A program made the position numbers and the translations under genes. The notes below the pieces were generated by a model. That model was not told where the DNA came from. It ran no database searches and saw only the letters and a list, made by a program, of their open reading frames with translations. Positions 33,668-41,875 of a DNA stretch of 64,000 bases are shown piece after piece. Source of the stretch: Sulfurospirillum sp. UBA2217 (GTDB taxonomy: Bacteria > Campylobacterota > Campylobacteria > Campylobacterales > Sulfurospirillaceae); NCBI GenBank assembly GCA_002328495.1, contig DCUJ01000004.1:1-64000 (forward strand), in the 5' to 3' direction. How positions within the stretch are numbered: the first letter of the stretch is position 1; every line of letters starts with the position of its first letter.

Positions 33668-34347
33668 GCATTCAATACGCTATTGCTTCTGAATCCTCTT
33701 TGATAGTCTATTTTGGCAGTACTATTGACCCTGAAACCTCCAAGGCAGTGCAAAAAGCCTATAAAGCCTTAAAAGAGGCGCACTATGAGGGTTTTTTTGA
33801 GCTAATTCCCTCATACGCTTCATTGATGGTTGTGTACGATGTTTTACGTTACAGTTATGAACATGCCTGCGATGTGGTGAACACGTGCATTGAAAACGCA
33901 AAACCTTTGGAAGAACATGCCCAAAAAAAGGTGGTGATTCCTGTTTATTATGGAACGGAAGTGGGGCTTGATTTAGAACTTCTTTCCAGCGAAAAAAATC
34001 TTTCAATTGACGAAATTATTGCCTTACATGTAAAGAATTTGTACAGTGTGTATGCCATTGGTTTTGCCCCTGGATTTGCCTATATGGGTGAAATTGATGC
34101 GGCTTTAGCCACCTCAAGACTTCCAAGTCCTCGCAAAAGCCTCCCCAAAGGCAGCGTTTCCATTGCCGATCGGCAAACAGCGATTTATCCGATGCAAAGC
34201 CCTGGGGGATGGAAGATTTTAGGACGAACGCCTACGGCGATGTTTGATGAAGCGTACGAGGGGCTTTCACTCTTACATGTAGGGGATGTGGTGAGTTTCG
34301 AGCCCATCTCTAAAGCGGAGTTTCTTCAAAGAGGCGGTGTGCTATGA
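33664..34347 (+). CDS. pxpB: 5-oxoprolinase subunit PxpB (KipI family)
   Basis: 227-residue KipI-like subunit of the PxpABC oxoprolinase complex. The start is the GTG at 33664 inside the pxpA stop (ATGTGA). Conserved features are IPVYYGTEVGLDLE near residue 90, IGFAPGFAYMGEID near residue 131, LPSPRKSLPKGSVSIAD near residue 151 and the QSPGGWKILGRTP signature near residue 177. Two palindrome-related sites (34024 exact; 34273 with one change) are read as Leu-His-Val. pxpC overlaps its end by 4 bases. Confidence 0.93.
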   Translation: MSIQYAIASESSLIVYFGSTIDPETSKAVQKAYKALKEAHYEGFFELIPSYASLMVVYDVLRYSYEHACDVVNTCIENAKPLEEHAQKKVVIPVYYGTEVGLDLELLSSEKNLSIDEIIALHVKNLYSVYAIGFAPGFAYMGEIDAALATSRLPSPRKSLPKGSVSIADRQTAIYPMQSPGGWKILGRTPTAMFDEAYEGLSLLHVGDVVSFEPISKAEFLQRGGVL

Positions 34348-35261
34348 ATGGCTTTATCGTCAAAAGTGGGGGATTGCAAAGTTCCATTCAAGATGCGGGA
34401 CGTGTGGGGGTGAATGACATTGGGCTGACCCAAAGTGGAGCGATGGATGAACGCTGTTTTGCTTATGCCAATTTACTGGTAGGTAATCCTTTCAATACCC
34501 CAACCATCGAAATAGCCTTAGGCGGTTTGGTCTTAGAAGTCAAAGGAACACTGAGTCTTGCAATCACGGGTGCGGATATGGCACCTACATGTAATGGCAA
34601 AGCACTGCGTTTGTGGGAGACACACACACTTCATGAGGGGGATGTGCTCTCTTTTGGATTTGCCTCATCGGGACATTTTGCCTATGTGAGTGTTGCTGGA
34701 GGATTGCAAACACCGCTACGGTATGGTAGCTTTTCGACAAGTATTAAAGAAGGTCTTGGAGGAATTGAGGGGCGAAAATTGATCAAAGATGATACGATTT
34801 GCACCAGCGGATGCGTCTTGGGCGAAAAGCGAAGACTCCAAAAGCACTATATCCCCGATTTTCCACAATCCATTACCTTGCGCGTGGTGAAAGGGTATCA
34901 AGAGACACTGTTTGATGCTAAAGCACAAGAGACGTTTTTTACATGTACCTATACCTACAAGGGTGAGGGGGATCGCATGGGGTACCGCTTAAGTGGTGAA
35001 AAAGTCATTCCATCCGTTTCAGGCATTCTCTCTGAAGCTATCACGTATGGCGCGATTCAAGTGCCAAGTCATGGCGAGCCTATCGTGCTGTTAAAAGAGC
35101 GTCAGACGATTGGGGGGTATCCTAAGATTGGCTCTGTGATAGTGGTGGATTGTTTTAAATTAGCCCAACTCCAAGCGGGCGGTGAGGTGCGTTTTGAAGC
35201 GATAAGTTTAGAAAAGGCAAGGGCTAAAGCCCAAGCCTTTTACACATGGGCTACGTTCTGA
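34344..35261 (+). CDS. pxpC: 5-oxoprolinase subunit PxpC (KipA family, biotin-dependent-carboxylase-like)
   Basis: 305-residue subunit C of PxpABC. The N-terminal VKSGGLQSSIQDAGRVGVND and the segments LTQSGAMDERCFAYANLLVG and IEIALGGLVLEV are characteristic. The C-terminal signature appears as LLKERQTIGGYPKIGSVIV. It begins within the end of pxpB (4-base overlap) and ends 11 bases inside the convergent chemoreceptor gene. Final gene of the putative 5-oxoproline operon. Near-palindromic sites at 34585 and 34940 are read as Thr-Cys. Confidence 0.92.
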   Translation: MNGFIVKSGGLQSSIQDAGRVGVNDIGLTQSGAMDERCFAYANLLVGNPFNTPTIEIALGGLVLEVKGTLSLAITGADMAPTCNGKALRLWETHTLHEGDVLSFGFASSGHFAYVSVAGGLQTPLRYGSFSTSIKEGLGGIEGRKLIKDDTICTSGCVLGEKRRLQKHYIPDFPQSITLRVVKGYQETLFDAKAQETFFTCTYTYKGEGDRMGYRLSGEKVIPSVSGILSEAITYGAIQVPSHGEPIVLLKERQTIGGYPKIGSVIVVDCFKLAQLQAGGEVRFEAISLEKARAKAQAFYTWATF

Positions 35262-37209
35262 ATTTTGCCAAAACAACGTTGAGTTTTTCGGTCAAAGAGC
35301 TTAGATGATCGGTGGCTGTGCCGATCTCTTTCATGCTATTGACATTTATAGCGGTATCTTCACTAATCGTTGAAATCTTCAATACAATCTCATCGATATG
35401 CTTACCCGTTAAAATATAATCCTCCACCGTATGTTCACTCGATGCTGTTGCGTTGTCCATAATCTCCGTTGTTTGGGTGATATTTCGCTCAACTTCTGAA
35501 GCTATTTTGGTCAGATTTTCCATGCTTTTTGAGTTGGCATTCATATGCTCACTCGCATCAGAGATGGCTTGAACGATGACATTGATGGTGGCATTGATTT
35601 CGGTAAGGCTTCGTTGGGTTCGCTCTGCAAGGTTACGTACTTCATCGGCAACAACGGCAAATCCTCGCCCATGCTCTCCCGCGCGCGCGGCTTCTATAGC
35701 CGCATTGAGCGCGAGTAAGTTGGTTTGATCGGCAATGTCTGAGATAACGGTTAATACCCCTTTGACTTGGTCAGCATCGTTGCTTAGTTGAGAAATTTGG
35801 CGTGCAAGTTCGATTTCTGTATGCGCAGAGCTCTGGACTTGGCTTGCCATTTTAATGATTTGATTTTTAGCATCGGTTAGTTTTGCATGCGCTTCAACAA
35901 TCTCTTTTTTGGATGCGTTGGCTTTTTCCAAAGAGGATGAGAGTTCATCTTTGATGCTCTGCGCCATGGCATTGGTTTGGCTCACAACCAACGAGCTGTT
36001 TTGTGTACGTCTTCCTACTTCTATGGCGGTTGAGCTTAATTGATTGGCGACAGAAGCATTTTCATTGCTGGCCGTTTTTGCGAGAGCGACTGTATCTCGT
36101 ACTTTGTCGATAAAGCGGTTAAATTCATGGGAAACTTTGCCAATTTCATCCCCACTTTTGACATCGAGTTGTTTGGTCAAATCACCATCGCCACTGGCAA
36201 GATTTTCAGCTTTAGCTTCAAGTTCTTTCAGCGGAGAGATAACAATTTTGCGTAACGCCATAATCATGATAGCAAAAATAATCACACCAAGAGTCATCAT
36301 CACACCAATTTGTTGGAGCATTCCTTGTTGTGACTGGTTGATGGTTTTATCGACGGCTAATTTATCGACTGCCATTAACACATCCCCTGCGTAAGAACCA
36401 TCATACGATTTGAGCTCTTGGCGTATGACAAAATAGTTAGGAGTAAAAAAGCTCTCTCCTTGAGATATGAGATCAAGCTCTTTAATCTCATCAAACAAGC
36501 GCATATCAGTGACCTCTTTTTTTTGAGAAAGCCCTGCATCACGTGTAAGCATTGCATCCTTGGCTGTGGCACTTAATCCTAAAATCTTTTTATCGGTCAG
36601 AAAAATGACGCTTGCGCCTAAGTCTTTTTTTGCATTAGCGATGATGGAGCCAAAGGATTGAATGATTTCAACAGAACCTAAGTACTCATCATTGTGTACA
36701 ACGGGTGCTAGACCGCGAAGGCTAAGTCCTGCAACCCCCATCTCTAAAGCACTCATAGGTGCTTTAGTTTCTTTAACTTTTTTGATGGTATGGCGAAATG
36801 AAGAGAGCTCATCGCCAAATTTTTGGGGCATCCATTCGCGCAAAAAGCTTTTGATATCTTTGGTGTGAATGTGAACTTGAACATTTTTAAAATCGGTTTT
36901 TTCTTTAAAGGTTTGGGTAATCTCTTTAAGTCCTTTAATAGCAATGTCTCGGTCATTGTTTGCCAAAGCATTGATGACATAATAGTTAGAAGCTATCGTA
37001 ATGGCATTGGTGATAGCAACATCGTATTTGGCATCAAGTTGATTACGTACATAGACCGATAAACTCTTTTTTTGATCTTCATACACATCGCGTTCAATCG
37101 CTTTAATGCTAAGATAAGAGCTGCTAAAAACAATAACAATACCAATAATGGTTGACGTAATAATAGGTATATTTATTTTACCTGCAATTGAAAGGTGTTT
37201 CATAGTCAT
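35251..37209 (-). CDS. Methyl-accepting chemotaxis protein with periplasmic Cache sensor
   Basis: Chemoreceptor of 652 residues. A first membrane helix (about 12-33) precedes a large periplasmic sensor (about 35-305) whose FLREWMPQKFGDELSSFRHT and GLSLRGLAPVV segments fit the dCache_3 family, followed by a second helix (about 312-332), a HAMP domain and the MA signalling domain with AIEAARAGEHGRGFAVVADE near residue 510 and RNLAERTQRSL after it. No C-terminal CheR-tethering pentapeptide is seen. Start is ATG at 37209 or two codons later. The end overlaps pxpC by 11 bases tail-to-tail. The ligand is unknown. Confidence 0.9.
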   Translation of the reverse strand: MTMKHLSIAGKINIPIITSTIIGIVIVFSSSYLSIKAIERDVYEDQKKSLSVYVRNQLDAKYDVAITNAITIASNYYVINALANNDRDIAIKGLKEITQTFKEKTDFKNVQVHIHTKDIKSFLREWMPQKFGDELSSFRHTIKKVKETKAPMSALEMGVAGLSLRGLAPVVHNDEYLGSVEIIQSFGSIIANAKKDLGASVIFLTDKKILGLSATAKDAMLTRDAGLSQKKEVTDMRLFDEIKELDLISQGESFFTPNYFVIRQELKSYDGSYAGDVLMAVDKLAVDKTINQSQQGMLQQIGVMMTLGVIIFAIMIMALRKIVISPLKELEAKAENLASGDGDLTKQLDVKSGDEIGKVSHEFNRFIDKVRDTVALAKTASNENASVANQLSSTAIEVGRRTQNSSLVVSQTNAMAQSIKDELSSSLEKANASKKEIVEAHAKLTDAKNQIIKMASQVQSSAHTEIELARQISQLSNDADQVKGVLTVISDIADQTNLLALNAAIEAARAGEHGRGFAVVADEVRNLAERTQRSLTEINATINVIVQAISDASEHMNANSKSMENLTKIASEVERNITQTTEIMDNATASSEHTVEDYILTGKHIDEIVLKISTISEDTAINVNSMKEIGTATDHLSSLTEKLNVVLAKFRT

Positions 37210-37289
37210 TCCTTATAGTTAGAGATAATAACATTGTAGTCATCTTTTCTTTAAAGAATCTTTTTAACAGGCTATTTTTGGGCTTATGT

Positions 37290-37295
37290 TATAAT
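37290..37295 (+). promoter_or_regulatory. -10 box upstream of ribE
   Basis: TATAAT at 37290-37295, with a second, overlapping TATAAT at 37295-37300, 16-21 bases before the ribE ATG. The RBS AAAGGTGGG follows. The short distance leaves only a very short leader. Confidence 0.5.
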
Positions 37296-37315
37296 ATAAT
37301 CAAAAAAGGTGGGTA

Positions 37316-37924
37316 ATGTTTACTGGATTGATTCGTGAATGTGCGCAGGTGATACAGTATGAAGGTGAAAAGATCAGTCTTAAAGCCCTTTACAAACCCT
37401 CCATTGGAGACAGTATTGCTATTAATGGTGTCTGTTTGACTGTGGTTGCTTTGGACAAAGATGGCTTTAGTGTGGAGCTTTCCGAAGAGACGCGCAAACA
37501 TGTTGTCGTTGAGAATTTTAAAGGCAAGGTACACATTGAGCCAGCCCTTCGGATGGGAGATCGTTTGGATGGGCATATGGTACAAGGTCATGTGGATTGT
37601 GTGGGAGAAATCAAGCGTATTGAAACCAAAGGGACAGGCGTGGACGTGGTGATTGCTATTTCTCATGCGTTTATGAAATTTATCATCCCCAAAGGTAGTG
37701 TGGCGATTGATGGGGTGAGTTTAACCATAAATGAAGTTTTAAAAGAGTCCTTTCGCTTAACGATTATTCCCCACACATGGGATCAAACACTGTTTGGAAC
37801 TTACCGCGTTGGGCAACGGGTTAATGTGGAGACCGATATGTTTGCGCGCTATCTTTACCATATGTTTCAGGACAAAAATCCATTGGATTGGCAGAGCGTT
37901 GATCGCATTATGGCAAGTTATTGA
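37316..37924 (+). CDS. ribE: Riboflavin synthase alpha chain RibE
   Basis: Final enzyme of riboflavin synthesis, dismuting two 6,7-dimethyl-8-ribityllumazine molecules. The 202 residues form two lumazine-binding repeats: MFTGLIRECAQV...GDSIAINGVCLTV and the second with MVQGHVDCVGEI...GSVAIDGVSLTINEV, with RTN-like NVETDMFARYLYHM at the end. pgeF starts within its stop codon (TGATG). No FMN riboswitch was seen upstream; the 106-base gap holds only promoter-like sequence. Confidence 0.94.
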   Translation: MFTGLIRECAQVIQYEGEKISLKALYKPSIGDSIAINGVCLTVVALDKDGFSVELSEETRKHVVVENFKGKVHIEPALRMGDRLDGHMVQGHVDCVGEIKRIETKGTGVDVVIAISHAFMKFIIPKGSVAIDGVSLTINEVLKESFRLTIIPHTWDQTLFGTYRVGQRVNVETDMFARYLYHMFQDKNPLDWQSVDRIMASY

Positions 37925-38544
37925 TGGGATACTGTTTTACCAACACAGAAGATGGCGATTTACATGTAAAGACACATCGTGAAGCATTGCAAAAGCGTTT
38001 AGGGCTTGACGCTTTGGTGTTTATGGAACAAGTGCATGGTGATCGTATTGAGATTATCACACGCTCATCGTCTGCTCCAAGGTGTGATGCGATGCTTTCA
38101 ACGCTACCCAATGTAGGGTTGGTCGTTATGGCAGCAGATTGCATTCCTATTGTTCTATGGGATAGCACACACAATCTTATAGGCGTGGTGCATGCAGGAC
38201 GGACTGGAACGGCATTACATGTAGGACAAAAGAGTGTGCTACAGATGATGGAACACTTTGGTGTAAACGTTGAAAACATTCACATTGCTATGGGTCCATC
38301 CATTGGTGTGTGTTGTTATGAAGTGGGAAAAGAAGTGACGCAAGGCTTAGAACAGTGTTTACATGTAAAGAATGAGCGTTATTTTTTAGATTTAAAAAAG
38401 GCAAATGAGGATGATTTTTTAGCCTTAGGAATTCCTCAGGCTAACATTAACATTTCATCGGTGTGTACCTGTTGTGGGTCTGGGTATTTTTCCTATCGAA
38501 GGGAGAAAATTACGGGACGATTTGGAGGTGTAATATGGCAATAG
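37924..38544 (+). CDS. pgeF: PgeF/YfiH family multicopper-type protein (peptidoglycan editing factor)
   Basis: 206-residue member of the DUF152/YfiH/laccase-domain family. E. coli PgeF removes L-serine wrongly incorporated into peptidoglycan precursors; some homologues show purine nucleoside phosphorylase or laccase-like activity. The metal-site motifs are in order: EQVHGDRIE near residue 36, MAADCIPIVLW near residue 69, VVHAGRTGT near residue 89 and GPSIGVCCYEVG near residue 122, with SVCTCCGSGYFSYRR near the end. The ATG at 37924 overlaps the ribE stop (TGATG). Two exact palindromes (37960, 38359) and one variant (38216) are inside. Confidence 0.87.
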   Translation: MGYCFTNTEDGDLHVKTHREALQKRLGLDALVFMEQVHGDRIEIITRSSSAPRCDAMLSTLPNVGLVVMAADCIPIVLWDSTHNLIGVVHAGRTGTALHVGQKSVLQMMEHFGVNVENIHIAMGPSIGVCCYEVGKEVTQGLEQCLHVKNERYFLDLKKANEDDFLALGIPQANINISSVCTCCGSGYFSYRREKITGRFGGVIWQ

Positions 38545-38777
38545 AAGGCTATAAACAGTATCGACGTGAGGCAAAAGAAGCACATATCATTGAGCAGATG
38601 CAAAAGATTATGGACAGAGCCACTCTTTTTAATATTCCTTTTTTACAAAATAGTACATTGTTGGAGCGTTTGCTTTTGGACGTTGAAGAGAAAAAAGAAA
38701 ATGAAGAATGTTTAAAAGATCTTGTAGCCGTATTTGAAGGATTGAAAGAGGGCGAACACAAGGGGTGTATGAGTTAG
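38535..38777 (+). CDS. Conserved-looking small charged protein of unknown function
   Basis: 80 residues starting at the ATG 38535, with GGAGGTG at 38524-38530; it overlaps the pgeF stop by 10 bases. Very rich in Glu and Lys, likely entirely helical (IEGYKQYRREAKEAHIIEQM at the start, LLLDVEEKKENEECLKDLV later). No signal peptide, membrane segment or known motif was recognised. The strong RBS, the overlap and a terminator directly after its stop show it is a real last gene of the ribE-pgeF operon. Confidence 0.7.
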   Translation: MAIEGYKQYRREAKEAHIIEQMQKIMDRATLFNIPFLQNSTLLERLLLDVEEKKENEECLKDLVAVFEGLKEGEHKGCMS

Positions 38778-38797
38778 GAGGGAATCCCCTCCTTTTT
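38776..38797 (+). terminator. Intrinsic terminator of the ribE-pgeF operon
   Basis: AGGAGGG and CCCTCCT form a 7-bp GC-rich stem with a 4-base loop followed by TTTT, starting within the stop codon of the 80-residue gene. Canonical form. Confidence 0.75.
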
Positions 38798-38802
38798 AAA
38801 GA

Positions 38803-39336
38803 CTATTTCTTACAGCACTTCTTTTTCATTGTTGCTTCACCGATGGCACACAATGCCGCTTCGTAATTTGGTTCAGCGGTAATCTCTTCACACAGTTCTT
38901 TGTAAACCACTTTGCCACTTTTGTTAACGACGAAAATAGCTCGTGCGCTGATACCTTTTAATGGACCATCCGCAATCAAAATACCATACGATTCAGCAAA
39001 TTTTTTATCTCTAAAATCACTTCCTACGCTCAAATTGGCAATGCCTTCAGTGGTACAAAAACGTCCCATTGCAAAGGGAAGATCCATAGAAACAACGGTT
39101 ACCGTTGCCCCTTCAATTTTGGCAGCTTCGGCATTGAAGCGACGTGTTTCAGATGCGCATACCGGTGTATCAAGAGATGGAACAGCGACAATGACTTGAA
39201 CGCTCTCACCTTTGCCACCAACTTTGAGTTCACTCAAATCTTTTGCAACGACTTTAACGCTTGGAGCGCTATCACCGACTTTGAGTTCTTTACCTGCTAA
39301 CTTAACAATATTGCCTTTGAGCTTGGTTGTTGCCAT
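38803..39336 (-). CDS. tpx: Thiol peroxidase Tpx (atypical 2-Cys peroxiredoxin)
   Basis: Peroxide-reducing enzyme of 177 residues. The peroxidatic Cys lies in SLDTPVCASETRRFN near residue 61 and the resolving Cys in MGRFCTTEGIANL near residue 95, the spacing of the Tpx subgroup. Residues before these (GKELKVGDSAPSVKVV) are also typical. The protein has an extra tail MKKKCCKK at the C-terminus, about 8 residues beyond the usual end, with two adjacent cysteines of unknown purpose. It has its own TATAAT promoter on the minus strand. Confidence 0.93.
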   Translation of the reverse strand: MATTKLKGNIVKLAGKELKVGDSAPSVKVVAKDLSELKVGGKGESVQVIVAVPSLDTPVCASETRRFNAEAAKIEGATVTVVSMDLPFAMGRFCTTEGIANLSVGSDFRDKKFAESYGILIADGPLKGISARAIFVVNKSGKVVYKELCEEITAEPNYEAALCAIGEATMKKKCCKK

Positions 39337-39369
39337 ACGGATTTCCTTTTTGGATTAAATTGTGAGATA

Positions 39370-39375
39370 ATTATA
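39370..39375 (-). promoter_or_regulatory. -10 box of tpx
   Basis: TATAAT on the minus strand, 34 bases before the tpx ATG, in an AT-rich region. The RBS AAAGGA follows. It lies in the divergent gap shared with the DMT transporter gene. Confidence 0.5.
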
Positions 39376-39425
39376 GCTTAATGGGATAAGAAAAGTCTTA
39401 ATTAAAAAAGTTAGCCGTTAGTTGC

Positions 39426-39431
39426 TATAAT
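39426..39431 (+). promoter_or_regulatory. -10 box of the DMT transporter gene
   Basis: TATAAT on the plus strand with TGC just before it (extended -10 form GCTATAAT), 30 bases before the likely ATG at 39461. Confidence 0.5.
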
Positions 39432-39460
39432 GTCCTTTTTTTAAATTGCAAAGGGATGCG

Positions 39461-40348
39461 ATGAAAGTTTATTTTTTGCTGGTGTTGTGTGTTCTGTTTT
39501 GGTCTGCTAATTTTGTTATTGGTCGTTTTGTGGCAGGGGCTATTGAGCCTATTGAATTAGCATTTTTCAGATGGTTTGGTGTTTTTCTCGTCACGCTTCC
39601 TTTTTTTGGCTTACATGTAAAGCGATTGTGGAAAACGCTTAGAGCACATTTTTGGATTTTAGTGCTTCTTGCTGGACTGGGCATTGCGTGTTTTAATACT
39701 CTTTTGTACATAGGGCTTCAGTATACAAGTGCTACGAATGCACTTTTAATCAATTCGAGTATTCCTATTTTGATTTTAGTTTTTTCGTTTGTTATTTTGA
39801 AAAAAAACATTACTCCTTTTCAAATGTTTGGCATTATGCTTTCCACCGTAGGCGTGGTCTTTTTAGTACTCAAAGGGGATGTGCGGCATTTGCTTGCATT
39901 GGAGTTTAACCGAGGGGATTTTTGGGTGATAGGCTCTTCTGTGTGCTGGGCTCTTTACAGCGTATTGGTCAAGTTTCGTCCCCAAGAAATTTCAAGCTTT
40001 GAGTTTTTTATGATCATTGTTTTTTTAGGTGTTCTCATGCTTTTACCTTTTTATCTGGCGCAAGGCTATACGCTGGTAAGAGAGTGGGATATTTTGAAGC
40101 GTTATTATGGGGCGATTGTGTATGTGGTTGTTTTTACATCCATTCTTTCGTACTACATGTGGCATAAGGGGATTGCGCATTTGGGGGCAGACAGAACAGG
40201 GCAATTTACCCATCTTATGCCAGTATTTGGTAGTTTTTTAGCGTACATTTTTTTAGATGAACGTCTGGAATGGTACCACTTAGGAGGCATTATTCTTATT
40301 GGGATAGGAATTTATCTTTCATTGTTTATCAAGAAAGTATCTCGATAG
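39461..40348 (+). CDS. EamA/DMT superfamily transporter
   Basis: Inner-membrane exporter of the drug/metabolite transporter superfamily, 295 residues with ten hydrophobic helices in two EamA repeats. The first repeat begins VLCVLFWSANFVIGRF and includes YIGLQYTSATNALLINSSIPI; the second starts around GDFWVIGSSVCWALYSVLVKF and closes with the FGSFLAYIFLDERL motif. The start ATG 39461 is chosen because AAAGGGA is 5-11 bases upstream; a TTG at 39446 would add five residues. The 3' end overlaps the convergent GGDEF/EAL gene by 20 bases. Substrate is unknown. An exact palindrome at 39611 is read as Leu-His-Val. Confidence 0.88.
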   Translation: MKVYFLLVLCVLFWSANFVIGRFVAGAIEPIELAFFRWFGVFLVTLPFFGLHVKRLWKTLRAHFWILVLLAGLGIACFNTLLYIGLQYTSATNALLINSSIPILILVFSFVILKKNITPFQMFGIMLSTVGVVFLVLKGDVRHLLALEFNRGDFWVIGSSVCWALYSVLVKFRPQEISSFEFFMIIVFLGVLMLLPFYLAQGYTLVREWDILKRYYGAIVYVVVFTSILSYYMWHKGIAHLGADRTGQFTHLMPVFGSFLAYIFLDERLEWYHLGGIILIGIGIYLSLFIKKVSR

Positions 40349-41735
40349 GAGAGGGTTTCCCAATGTAAAAGCCTTGCGCATAATCGATACCAATCTCTTT
40401 GACGCACGCAAGAATCTCGGCGGAATGCACATACTCAGCAATCGTTTGAATGCCAAGTTCTTTGGCAAAGGTGACGATGGTTTTAGCGATGATTTTCATC
40501 TCATCATTTTTATCAATATTTTTAATAAGACTCCCATCAATTTTGATAAAATCAACTCGCAATTCACTGATGCGTTCAAAGTTAGAGTATCCCGAACCAA
40601 AATCATCAATGGCAATTTTAGCCCCATACGCTTTTACTTTTTCGATGAATCCAAGAACGGCATCGTAATTTTCAATCCCCTCACTCTCTAAAATTTCAAA
40701 AATAACCCAAGGTCCGACATTGAACTCTTCGAGTTTTTCTAAGATAAAGGTTGTCGTGACAATGTTTGTCATATCAAGATAAGAGAGGTTAATGGAAAAG
40801 CTGTTGGAAGAGATTTGAAAGGTTTCAAATGCTTTTTGAATCAAAGACATGGAGAGTTTAGAATAGATTTTGGAGTGTTTAGCAACGCCTAAGAATTCAT
40901 GCGGCAGGTAATACTCCCCATTCTCTTTTTGAATGCGCATCAAGGTTTCGTATTTTTCGATGGTGTGTGTGTGCAGGTTTAAGATAGGTTGGAAAAAAGG
41001 AATGATAAAATCTTTAGCAAGGGCTTCTTTAAGGATGTGATTCATCTGCATGTTGTGCAAGTATTCGGCTTCCTTGTGGCTGTTTTCTTCGTAAACACAA
41101 TAAGGTAAGCGTTTTGTTTTAGCCTCTTTGCAAGCGATAGAAGCCCGTTTTAAGAGGTTTTTTTTAGCGTGTACTGCTCCAATACTCAGTGTTGTATCGA
41201 TTTCTACATCATCGCACATAATGCGATCTTTTGTCACTTTCAGTGAGAGTTTTTTGAGATACTTTTTAAGATTATAATCGCTAAATGACCCTTTTATAAA
41301 AATGGCATAAATATCTGATTCAAACTTATATAAGGATGCTTCTACGGGAGGGAGGTTGGCATTGAGCCATTGTGCAATAATGTTTAAAAAATGATCTCCA
41401 AATGTATGCCCGTAAAAATTGTTGGTATTTTGAAAGGAGTCAATATTTATGAGAATGAGGGTTGCTCCCTGGTTAGGGTCTATTTTTTGTTTGTCTTTAA
41501 GAAATTTTAAGCGATTAGGAAGACCTGTATTGGCATCTGTGTAGGTGTGTTTACGTAATTCTCTGCGTAGCTTGGACTGTTCTTTTAGTAATGTTTGCGT
41601 GTAGATGTATCCTAACGCAAAAAGCACAAGACTTAAGAAAATGGAGAGGGGAGTGTAGTGAAAGTAAATGCTGATGAGGAGTGTAAATAATAGGATAAAA
41701 AATCCTGTTTTGATTAAGAGTTTTTTCTTGCTCAC
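40329..41735 (-). CDS. Membrane-bound EAL phosphodiesterase with degenerate GGDEF domain
   Basis: 468 residues. Two adjacent N-terminal helices (about 6-48) anchor it. The GGDEF domain (about 65-225) keeps the NTGLPNRLKF and ILINIDSFQ parts, but its active site reads FESDIYAIF in place of GGDEF, so cyclase activity is unlikely. The EAL domain (about 230-465) has the variant ETL in YETLMRIQ, the intact IDDFGSGYSNFERI loop, FIKIDGSLI and IAEYVHSAE, so it is a probable c-di-GMP phosphodiesterase. Convergent with the DMT transporter gene, with a 20-base overlap. Confidence 0.85.
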   Translation of the reverse strand: MSKKKLLIKTGFFILLFTLLISIYFHYTPLSIFLSLVLFALGYIYTQTLLKEQSKLRRELRKHTYTDANTGLPNRLKFLKDKQKIDPNQGATLILINIDSFQNTNNFYGHTFGDHFLNIIAQWLNANLPPVEASLYKFESDIYAIFIKGSFSDYNLKKYLKKLSLKVTKDRIMCDDVEIDTTLSIGAVHAKKNLLKRASIACKEAKTKRLPYCVYEENSHKEAEYLHNMQMNHILKEALAKDFIIPFFQPILNLHTHTIEKYETLMRIQKENGEYYLPHEFLGVAKHSKIYSKLSMSLIQKAFETFQISSNSFSINLSYLDMTNIVTTTFILEKLEEFNVGPWVIFEILESEGIENYDAVLGFIEKVKAYGAKIAIDDFGSGYSNFERISELRVDFIKIDGSLIKNIDKNDEMKIIAKTIVTFAKELGIQTIAEYVHSAEILACVKEIGIDYAQGFYIGKPSPIEILS

Positions 41736-41835
41736 CCGTGTTCCCTTCCAAATCGAAGCTTTTACTTTAACACAAAGGATTTGAAAAAAGAATTAATAAA
41801 AAGTGTATGTCAGGAAGCTCACTGAAAAGTCACGC

Positions 41836-41841
41836 TATAAT
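41836..41841 (+). promoter_or_regulatory. -10 box of ccoI
   Basis: TATAAT on the plus strand 34 bases before the ccoI ATG, in the form CGCTATAATTATTG. AAAGAG lies 10-15 bases before the start. Confidence 0.5.
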
Positions 41842-41875
41842 TATTGAGAAATTTTGATGCAAAGAGTACTTACCT

